Both the position numbers and the translations under genes were made by a program. The notes beneath the pieces are model-generated. The model was given only the letters and a program-made list of their open reading frames with translations, was not told where the DNA came from and did no database searches. A DNA stretch of 32,058 nucleotides from Bacteroidota bacterium (GTDB lineage Bacteria > Bacteroidota > Bacteroidia > Chitinophagales > Chitinophagaceae), in NCBI GenBank assembly GCA_003175695.1, contig PSRA01000088.1, positions 1 through 32,058 on the forward strand. The letters run 5' to 3'. Below, piece by piece: positions 24,919 to 30,972 of the stretch; position 1 is the first letter of the stretch, and every line of letters starts with the position of its first letter.

Positions 24919-26067
24919 CTACGCCTGCAAAGCGGGCGCATGAATTTCTTCCCCTATCGCTTCCAAAAATTCGTCAGCGTCTTTCCTGCTCAGGGCCAGA
25001 GAAGGTAATAAGCGAATCGTATTGGGTTTGGCTTCCCCAGTGAAGATGTGCTGATTCATCAAAAGATTTTTTCTTAAATCTTTGAGTTCCTCTGGCAGAT
25101 CAAATCCAATCATCAGGCCTTTACCACGGATATTTTTCAATTGAGGCATTTCTCTCAGCTGGCGAATCAGGTATTCGCCGGTCTTAGCAGCATTCTGCAT
25201 GAGACTTTCTGATTCCATGACCTCCAAAACAGCCAGGGCGGCTGCACATGCCAATGGATTTCCTCCAAATGTAGTTCCCAACATGCCTAGTTTGGGTTGA
25301 ATGTGAGGAGCAATAATAATTCCTCCCACCGGAAAACCATTCCCCATTCCCTTGGCCATCGAATAGATATCAGCATCAACATCTGCATAGTCGTGAGAAA
25401 AGAATTTGCCCGTCCGGCCATAACCACATTGCACACTATCTGCTATAAAAACTGCACCGTGTTCAGTACATAATCTTCTGATTTGTTGAAGGAATGATTC
25501 ATTCGTCAGGTTGATTCCACCGACTCCCTGAATTCCTTCGACAATGACAGCAGCTATTTCATTTCCCTGGGCCCTGAAGCATGCTTCAAGTGAGTCTTCA
25601 TCGTTCAAGGCGAGAAAGATAACATTGTCTGTCCGATTTACCGGGGCCACAATAGAAGGATTGTCAGTAGCCGCAACTGCCAGTGATGTTCTGCCATGAA
25701 ATGATTTCTTAAAGGCAATGATTTTTTTTCTTCCTGTATGGAATGAGGCCAGTTTCAACGCATTTTCATTTGCCTCGGCTCCTGAATTGCAGAGGAATAA
25801 CTGGTAATCTTCTTTGCCGGAAACCTGGCCCAACTTAAGTGCCAATTCTTCCTGGATTGGAATTTTGACAGAATTGGAATAAAAAGCCAGTTTGTTTAGT
25901 TGCTCAGAAACGCGCTGCACAAAATGCGGGTGGGTATGGCCGATAGAGATGACGGCGTGCCCTCCATACATATCCAGGTATTGCAAACCTTTGTCATCCC
26001 ATATATAAGAGCCTTTGGCTTTGACGATGCTGATATTGTTGATCGCGTAGACGTCGAATAGTTTCAT
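24919..26067 (-). CDS. argD: N-acylornithine aminotransferase
   Basis: This 382-residue class-III aminotransferase has GGHAVISIGHTHP, FLCNSGAEANENALKLA, KKSFHGRTS, VIVEGIQGVGG, IADSVQCGYGRTGKFF (PLP-binding Asp210) and SMAKGMGNGFPVGG with the Schiff-base Lys239. It makes N-acylornithine from the semialdehyde with glutamate as donor. Whether the acyl group is acetyl or succinyl cannot be read from this protein. It is 48 bases after argC and 73 bases before the carbamoyltransferase gene. The ATG at 26067 gives MKLFDVYAINNI, a normal family start. Confidence 0.94.
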   Translation of the reverse strand: MKLFDVYAINNISIVKAKGSYIWDDKGLQYLDMYGGHAVISIGHTHPHFVQRVSEQLNKLAFYSNSVKIPIQEELALKLGQVSGKEDYQLFLCNSGAEANENALKLASFHTGRKKIIAFKKSFHGRTSLAVAATDNPSIVAPVNRTDNVIFLALNDEDSLEACFRAQGNEIAAVIVEGIQGVGGINLTNESFLQQIRRLCTEHGAVFIADSVQCGYGRTGKFFSHDYADVDADIYSMAKGMGNGFPVGGIIIAPHIQPKLGMLGTTFGGNPLACAAALAVLEVMESESLMQNAAKTGEYLIRQLREMPQLKNIRGKGLMIGFDLPEELKDLRKNLLMNQHIFTGEAKPNTIRLLPSLALSRKDADEFLEAIGEEIHAPALQA

Positions 26068-26115
26068 TGTAGTAGTTTTTAAACCTTAGGTTTTACGCAA
26101 ATCTTACTTGCGTAT

Positions 26116-27126
26116 CTAAAAATAGTTTGCTTTTAACCGAAGCCCGGCACATTCATCCAGGCCAAACATCAGGTTCATATTTTGAACAGCCTGCCCTGAT
26201 GCACCCTTGACCAAATTGTCGATGATCGAATGCACCACCAGCTTACTGCCGATTTTTTCCAGCTGAATCAGGCATTTATTTGTGTTGACCACCTGTTTTA
26301 GGAATATGGCATCCTTGCTTAAAAAAGTAAAAGGATGGTCTTCATAAAAGTCTTCATACAATTCTGCCAGTGCTTCAACTTTGGTATTGCTGTTCATTAA
26401 GGAGCTGATAAAAATACCTCTTGTAAAGTCACCTCGCCAGGGAACGAAACTGAGACCTCGATCTGCTTCTTCTGCCTTGGCCAAGCCTGGTTGCAATTGA
26501 AGCAAAGATTGCTGAATTTCCTTTACGTGCTGATGATTCAGTGTTTTATACGCTTGTATATTATTTGCACGCCAGGAAAAATGAGCAGCAGGTGAGAGAC
26601 TTTGCCCCGCACCTGTTGAACCCGTAATACCTGTCGTGTATACTTCCTCCAGTAAACCAGCTTTGGCCAATGGCAATAATCCCAGTTGGATCGCAGTAGC
26701 GAAGCAACCCGGATTAGCGACATTTCTTGCTGTTCTGATTTGATCCCGATTTAATTCAGGTAACCCGTAAACAAATGGCCGACGATCATAGTTGGCATTT
26801 TCAATCAATCGAAAATCCTGCGACAGATCAATGATCCTTACCGTTTGAGGAATCTCGTTTTGTTCAAGGAATTTCTTGGCTTCGCCATGTCCCACGCATA
26901 GAAAAAGTAATTCAATGTCCTTCCAATCTTTGTCTAAAATATCTCCATTGAAAGTAAGATCGGATTCACCCAAAAGATCGGCATGAACTTCATGGATGTA
27001 TTTTCCCGCATTGCTCTTGCTGTGCGCAAAAACAATTTCTGCTGCCGGATGATTGATTAGTATCCTGATCAATTCTCCGCCCGTATAGCCCGCTCCTCCG
27101 GCAATTCCGATTTTTATTTTATTCAT
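26116..27126 (-). CDS. argC: N-acetyl-gamma-glutamyl-phosphate reductase
   Basis: This 336-residue dehydrogenase has the NADP-binding GIAGGAGYTGGELIRIL (7-23), FLCVGHGEA, IIDLSQDFRL, VYGLPELN, the catalytic Cys141 in NVANPGCFATAIQL, and TGITGSTGAGQ. It reduces N-acyl-glutamyl phosphate to the semialdehyde, the third step. The ATG lies one base beyond the stop of the cupin gene, so it is almost certainly co-translated with it. Length is typical of the ArgC type 1 family. Confidence 0.95.
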   Translation of the reverse strand: MNKIKIGIAGGAGYTGGELIRILINHPAAEIVFAHSKSNAGKYIHEVHADLLGESDLTFNGDILDKDWKDIELLFLCVGHGEAKKFLEQNEIPQTVRIIDLSQDFRLIENANYDRRPFVYGLPELNRDQIRTARNVANPGCFATAIQLGLLPLAKAGLLEEVYTTGITGSTGAGQSLSPAAHFSWRANNIQAYKTLNHQHVKEIQQSLLQLQPGLAKAEEADRGLSFVPWRGDFTRGIFISSLMNSNTKVEALAELYEDFYEDHPFTFLSKDAIFLKQVVNTNKCLIQLEKIGSKLVVHSIIDNLVKGASGQAVQNMNLMFGLDECAGLRLKANYF

Positions 27127-27127
27127 G

Positions 27128-27475
27128 TTACGCTATGTTAATCCGGTCATTTATTGTTGATGGCTGGGAGCACAAGATGAATTCAAGGGTTTCGTCACTG
27201 CGATTTACAATCCTATGCTTTTGGCCTGGCTGAATATGGATTCCCTGACCTTCCTGCACAAAAACCACTTTGCTGTCAATTTCAAATGCCGCCTTTCCTT
27301 TCAGGATAAAAAAGAACTGTTGCGACTGTTGATGGTAGTGAAGAATTTCTTCTGCGCCTGCGGGCATAGTCTCCAGCTTGACAGATAAATTGTGATTCTC
27401 CACCAGGTTCCATCCTTCACAATGTTCACCCCATTTGTAATATTTCAAAGGATTTGCTTTTGATACTGCGTTCAT
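27128..27475 (-). CDS. Single-domain cupin of unknown role inside the arginine operon
   Basis: This 115-residue cupin has the metal-site motif ILHYHQQSQQFFFILKG (His46, His48, with Gln where Glu is usual at about 52) and the second motif IHIQPGQKHRIVN (His87). It overlaps argG by four bases (ATGA) and ends one base before argC, so it is embedded in the operon and made together with both enzymes. No arginine enzyme of known function has this fold. A role in sensing a pathway intermediate or in metal-dependent chemistry on one is possible but not shown. Confidence 0.88.
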   Translation of the reverse strand: MNAVSKANPLKYYKWGEHCEGWNLVENHNLSVKLETMPAGAEEILHYHQQSQQFFFILKGKAAFEIDSKVVFVQEGQGIHIQPGQKHRIVNRSDETLEFILCSQPSTINDRINIA

Positions 27476-28674
27476 TCCTTTGCGTCATTTACTTTATGAT
27501 AAATGGCCGTTTGATTTCCGAATATTTTGGCGAAACCTTTTACATCATCGCCGCTCCAACCCTTGTTCATTTCTCCGTAGGCTCCGAATTTATTGCTCAT
27601 CAAATCGTGGCCGCTTTCAATGCCATTCACAACAAACCGATAAGGCTCGAGTGTTACAAATACCCTTCCGCTTACAGTCTGCTGCGTATCCTCCATGAAC
27701 TTTTCAACGTTTCGCATGGTGGGGTCCAGCATTTGTCCTTCATGAAGCCAATTACCATACCAATTGCTCAACTGGTCCTTCCAAAATAATTGCCATTTCG
27801 TCAACACATGTTTCTCCAACAGGTGATGCGATTTAATGATAATGAGGGGCGCTGCTGCTTCAAATCCGACCCTACCTTTGATGCCGATGATTGTATCACC
27901 CACATGGATGTCCCTGCCAATACCATAAGGTTGTGCAATGGATTGAAGTTGTTGGATAGCTTCGACGGGATTCATCTTTTTGCCATTGATACCCACCAAT
28001 TCACCTTTTTCGAATTCCAATTCGATTTGGGTCTTCCCCGATTTACTTACTGGCGTAGGCCAAGCTTCTTCTGGCAGGTATTGGTTGGAAGTCAGAGTTT
28101 CCTTTCCTCCCACGGATGTTCCCCATAACCCTTTGTTGATACTATACTTAGCTTTTTCGGCATTCATTTCCACGCCGTGCTGATTGAGAAAAGCAATCTC
28201 TTCTTCTCTGCTCAGACTCTGGTCACGAATAGGTGTCAAAATTTTCACTTCCGGCAGCATACTCTGAAAAACCATGTCAAATCGAACCTGGTCGTTACCA
28301 GCCCCCGTGCTACCATGAGCCACATAGGCTGCTCCAATTTCCTGCACGTATTTCGCTACCGCAATTGCCTGCACCATTCTTTCTGCACTTACGCTTAGGG
28401 GATAGGTTGCATTTTTCAGGATATTTCCAAATACCAGGTATTTGATGCAGGAATCATAGTAAGAGGCTGTCACATCTACAGACCGAAAACTGGCAATGCC
28501 AAGCTTTTTAGCCCTGTTTTCAATTTGCTTTATTTCGTCCTGCGAAAAACCGCCTGTATTAACCGTCAATGCATGCACTTCCAGGTTCATCACCTTATTG
28601 AGGTAAATGGCACAATAAGTCGTGTCCAACCCTCCGCTATAGGCAAGAACTACCTTGTTATTCGTCTTAGTCAT
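27472..28674 (-). CDS. argG: Argininosuccinate synthase
   Basis: This 400-residue protein has the ATP-pyrophosphatase P-loop AYSGGLDTTY (11-20), then HGSTGAGNDQVRFD and the stretch KYSINKGLWGTSVGGKE. It joins citrulline and aspartate with ATP to give argininosuccinate. Although this is a late pathway step, the gene is second in the operon. A TTG at 28686 is also in frame, but the ATG at 28674 gives MTKTNNKVVLAYSGG, which fits the family. The gap to the upstream GNAT gene is 46 bases. Its stop overlaps the cupin start by four bases, indicating coupling. Confidence 0.94.
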   Translation of the reverse strand: MTKTNNKVVLAYSGGLDTTYCAIYLNKVMNLEVHALTVNTGGFSQDEIKQIENRAKKLGIASFRSVDVTASYYDSCIKYLVFGNILKNATYPLSVSAERMVQAIAVAKYVQEIGAAYVAHGSTGAGNDQVRFDMVFQSMLPEVKILTPIRDQSLSREEEIAFLNQHGVEMNAEKAKYSINKGLWGTSVGGKETLTSNQYLPEEAWPTPVSKSGKTQIELEFEKGELVGINGKKMNPVEAIQQLQSIAQPYGIGRDIHVGDTIIGIKGRVGFEAAAPLIIIKSHHLLEKHVLTKWQLFWKDQLSNWYGNWLHEGQMLDPTMRNVEKFMEDTQQTVSGRVFVTLEPYRFVVNGIESGHDLMSNKFGAYGEMNKGWSGDDVKGFAKIFGNQTAIYHKVNDAKE

Positions 28675-28720
28675 GTAGAGATTCAAAATTTTATTTGGTT
28701 CATCTGCTCAATCGGCCCTT

Positions 28721-29437
28721 TCAGAAAAAATGAAAGAAGGATTTTATTTTGGCGAATCCACTCGTGGAATCGTCTTTTTCCTTTTCTTTTTTCATGAACG
28801 GTTTCAGGAGGCTCCATTGTTTGATCTTCATAAAGCGCTCATACAATTTGCTGTGGATCTTAAAATCCTGTGCCGTTTCCTCCGGTTCGTAATGGTCTTT
28901 CGGATCATAGAGCATAGCCGTGCACATACAATTCTTTCTTTCCTTGCTCATGAGGATGTCATAATTCACACAGCTCTTGCAGCCTGCCCAAAATGCTTCA
29001 TCCTGGGTGAGCTCGGAATAAGTAACCGGTTCGTATCCCAATTCCGAATTGATCTTCATAACAGCAAGGCCTGTAGTTAGCCCGAAGATCTTAGCATCAG
29101 GATATTTTTGGCGGCTCAGTTCGAATATTTTCTTTTTGATCTGCTTTGCCAGGCCACTCTTACGGAAAGAAGGGGCAACGATAAGCCCTGAATTCGCCAC
29201 ATATTCAGCGTGGCTCCAGGTTTCGATATAGCAGAAACCTGCCCACACTCCATCCTTGGTGAAGGCAATCACTGCCTTACCTTCTTTCATTTTTTCCTTG
29301 ATGTATTCCGGGCTTCGCTTGGCAATACCGGTGCCCCGTGCTAAGGCAGAGGATTCCATTTCATCACAAATGATCTGTGCAAAATCCTGGTGGGAATTAT
29401 TTGCTATTAGAATTTGAAACTGTTGCTCGTTTTCCAT
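28721..29437 (-). CDS. GNAT acyltransferase, probable first enzyme of arginine synthesis (ArgA-like)
   Basis: This 238-residue protein has a GNAT fold in its first about 145 residues, with motif A at SGLIVAPSFRKSGLAKQIKKK (split: SGLIVAPSF, RKSGLAKQI) and GYEPV near 134-138. After it comes a short Cys-rich region, FWAGCKSCVNYD and KNCMCTAMLYDP (Cys153, 156, 170, 172; CxxC-x13-CxC), and a Lys-rich tail. It is the first gene of an operon that otherwise lacks an argA or argJ gene, so it probably acylates glutamate with acetyl-CoA or succinyl-CoA. That is inference from context. It does not show the kinase-like domain of classical ArgA. Confidence 0.75.
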   Translation of the reverse strand: MENEQQFQILIANNSHQDFAQIICDEMESSALARGTGIAKRSPEYIKEKMKEGKAVIAFTKDGVWAGFCYIETWSHAEYVANSGLIVAPSFRKSGLAKQIKKKIFELSRQKYPDAKIFGLTTGLAVMKINSELGYEPVTYSELTQDEAFWAGCKSCVNYDILMSKERKNCMCTAMLYDPKDHYEPEETAQDFKIHSKLYERFMKIKQWSLLKPFMKKEKEKDDSTSGFAKIKSFFHFF

Positions 29438-29468
29438 TGATTTATTTGATGAATAAGGTGTAGAAATA

Positions 29469-29487
29469 TCAATGACTCTGTCATTGA
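29469..29487. promoter_or_regulatory. 19-base palindrome before the arginine operon
   Basis: TCAATGAC (29469-29476), TCT, then GTCATTGA (29480-29487) is a perfect inverted repeat 31 bases upstream of the acyltransferase ATG. Its size fits a dimeric repressor site. It could also form an RNA hairpin in the leader. It does not look like the classical ARG-box. Confidence 0.45.
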
Positions 29488-29558
29488 AATAACTGGTGAT
29501 CCGTTTTTGCGGGAATTCATAGCTCCGATGTAGCAGGGGACACTATGTGCTATTGGTA

Positions 29559-29690
29559 TCAACGTCGTACCCAAAAGGGAATAGGTCGAACAGAAAAAAT
29601 AACGCTGAGCGGCGTTACAAAAAACCCACGCTTTCTGGAAGCGTGCACTACCACCTCATTTGGGAGTGATATGTGTAAGTTTTTTTTCAT
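29559..29690 (-). CDS. Possible 43-residue leader peptide ORF of the arginine operon
   Basis: The ATG at 29690 opens a 43-codon frame that starts MKKNLHISLPNEVVV and runs through both terminator hairpins to TGA at 29561-29559. It has five Arg codons, including one pair at the end (VRR) and RKR within the first hairpin. The ATG sits about 25 bases after a candidate -7 element. No Shine-Dalgarno site is seen. Overlap with terminator stems and the Arg content make it a candidate regulatory peptide, but a chance ORF is equally possible. Confidence 0.3.
   Translation of the reverse strand: MKKNLHISLPNEVVVHASRKRGFFVTPLSVIFSVRPIPFWVRR
29594..29617 (-). terminator. Second of two tandem terminator hairpins upstream of the arginine operon
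   Basis: On the minus strand TAACGC (29617-29612), a 6-base loop and GCGTTA (29605-29600) are followed by T-rich sequence (29600-29594). The stem is a perfect 6 bp. It begins about ten bases after the end of the first hairpin. Confidence 0.7.
29618..29645 (-). terminator. First of two tandem terminator hairpins upstream of the arginine operon
   Basis: On the minus strand CACGCTT (29645-29639), a 5-base loop and AAGCGTG (29633-29627) are followed by GG and a run of six T. This is a standard intrinsic terminator. It could end the GGGPS-type transcript or act as an attenuator of the arginine operon. Confidence 0.75.
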
Positions 29691-29715
29691 TTCAGATTGA
29701 TAGCTAATTGTTGAC

Positions 29716-29744
29716 CAAATATTTAACAGTACAAAGAAAAACAA
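29716..29744 (-). promoter_or_regulatory. Candidate promoter upstream of the arginine leader
   Basis: On the minus strand TTG (29744-29742), an 18-base spacer and AATATTTG (29723-29716) resemble TTTG-N19-TAnnTTTG with one mismatch in the -7 element. Transcription would begin near 29709, just before the candidate leader ORF and both terminators. Confidence 0.4.
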
Positions 29745-29862
29745 TTTTTTAAATCATCAGCAGTTTTTTTTGTGAAATTTTCTTAAACCTTACCTGAACG
29801 GAAACCCGGGCAATCGAATGGCAATCCGAGAGGCTGGGATCGGGCGTCAAATCTACGGCAAA

Positions 29863-30624
29863 TTAGCGACCGATGCTGATTGGAGAGGCATGCACAGCAT
29901 CGGCGAGTTCTTTCATGAGTGTGCTGTCTTTTTCGATGGCGTCACCTACGACAATAACATCTGCTCCGGCCTTGCAATTCAGGTAGGCTTTTTCGGGATT
30001 ACGAATGCCTCCTCCTGTTATCAGAGGAATTTCGATGCATGAGGCTACCTGGGAAATCATTTCCTCAGTTACGGGTCGCCTTGCTCCGCTCCCGGCATCG
30101 AGATAAATCAATTTCATCCCCAGCATTTCCCCGGCCATGGCCGTGCACACAGCAATTTCATTTTTGTCCGCGGGGATAGGACTAGCGTTGCTGATATACG
30201 AGACGGTCGTTGGAGCACCTCCGTCAACCACCATGTAACCGGTCGACATAATTTCAAGTCCACTTCCTTTAACGAAAGGGGCAGAAATTACGTGCTGGCC
30301 AATCAAGAGTTCCGGATTTCTGCCAGAGATTAATGAAAGATAAAGAAGAGCATCCGCATATTTTGATACTTGCGAGGGGGTACCCGGGAAAAGGATTACC
30401 GGAATGGCAGATTTTTTCTTGATCTGTTGAACAACTTCATCGAGATGATTTGATATCACCAGGCTTCCACCAACCAGGAAGTAGTCGACACCTGCAAAGT
30501 GGGCTTTGTCGATCAGGTCTTCGATTTTTTTATCATTCACTTTATCCGGATCCAGCAAAACAGCGAAGGATTTTTGTCCCTTTTTCTTTTTGTTCATTAG
30601 TTCATGGTAAATGGTTTCCTTCAT
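29863..30624 (-). CDS. Geranylgeranylglyceryl-phosphate synthase family enzyme (GGGPS/PcrB type)
   Basis: This 253-residue TIM-barrel protein shows the family pattern: FAVLLDPDK (20-28, with Asp25), FLVGGSLVISN, ILFPGTPSQVSKYADALL, YLDAGSGARRPV, LITGGGIRNPEKA and VIVVGDAIEKD. GGGPS joins sn-glycerol-1-phosphate and a prenyl diphosphate to give an ether lipid precursor; bacterial PcrB uses heptaprenyl diphosphate. Bacteroidota homologues of the archaeal-like branch are known, but their product lipid is not established here. The frame is open to 30861, but that part is low-complexity and has no family match, so I start at the ATG at 30624. Confidence 0.88.
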   Translation of the reverse strand: MKETIYHELMNKKKKGQKSFAVLLDPDKVNDKKIEDLIDKAHFAGVDYFLVGGSLVISNHLDEVVQQIKKKSAIPVILFPGTPSQVSKYADALLYLSLISGRNPELLIGQHVISAPFVKGSGLEIMSTGYMVVDGGAPTTVSYISNASPIPADKNEIAVCTAMAGEMLGMKLIYLDAGSGARRPVTEEMISQVASCIEIPLITGGGIRNPEKAYLNCKAGADVIVVGDAIEKDSTLMKELADAVHASPISIGR

Positions 30625-30972
30625 CGGTGGTGCTGTTGTATTCACAAAAATGCGAAAAGTTTTTGGGTTAGGGAAGCGCGAGCCAAAAATCGGTCGTATA
30701 GACGAAGTTGTCGGCAGACGGTTGACAGTTGTCAGCCAAGGGGCAACTCTTGAGAAATTCTCCTTTTCGGATTTTTTTTCATCTCCTCCAAAAAAAAATA
30801 TACCAAAAAAGTGCAAAAGATTAAGAAACGCAATACCCGTCTGCAATTCAAAAATTATCAACCGTTTTTTTCCACAAGTGTTAATATTTATGGATCGGAA
30901 ATATCAAAATCAAAAAATACTTTCGTTTTCACACCGTAACAATTTCTTAACACCAAAGTTTTATTCTTTCTT
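30625..30972. other. 348-base divergent region between the GGGPS-type gene and nrdJ
   Basis: No gene is seen. GGTTGACA (30720-30727), GT and TGTCAGCC (30730-30737) form an 18-base near-palindrome with one G-T pair, a possible operator. TACTTTCG at 30918-30925 is one mismatch from a -7 element and lies about 48 bases before the nrdJ ATG. I see no cobalamin-riboswitch core and no NrdR-box pair, although nrdJ would be a common place for either. Confidence 0.45.

Larger units (their letters stand above)
29438..29862 (-). promoter_or_regulatory. 425-base regulatory region upstream of the arginine operon
   Basis: Read on the minus strand this region holds, in order: a candidate promoter (29744-29716), a possible leader ORF (29690-29559), a weak hairpin near 29676-29654, two tandem terminator hairpins (29645-29594), and a 19-base palindrome (29487-29469) before the acyltransferase ATG at 29437. 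The arrangement resembles an attenuator. The simpler reading is that the hairpins end the transcript of the GGGPS-type gene that stops at 29863. Confidence 0.5.

Noticed and set aside
24846-24941. Longer N-terminus of the acyl-ornithine carbamoyltransferase
   Set aside because: It would overlap argD, and the family N-terminus aligns without gaps from the ATG at 24845. The ATG at 24884 remains a possible alternative.
29578-29650. CRISPR-like or attC-like element in the arginine leader
   Set aside because: The two hairpins differ in sequence, there is no repeat-spacer pattern, and each fits a normal terminator with a T-run.
30625-30861. 79-residue N-terminal extension of the GGGPS-type protein
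   Set aside because: Low complexity, no family match, and it covers a likely promoter/operator region.
30862-30972. Cobalamin riboswitch upstream of nrdJ
   Set aside because: The region is short, AT-rich and lacks the B12-box and surrounding helices.
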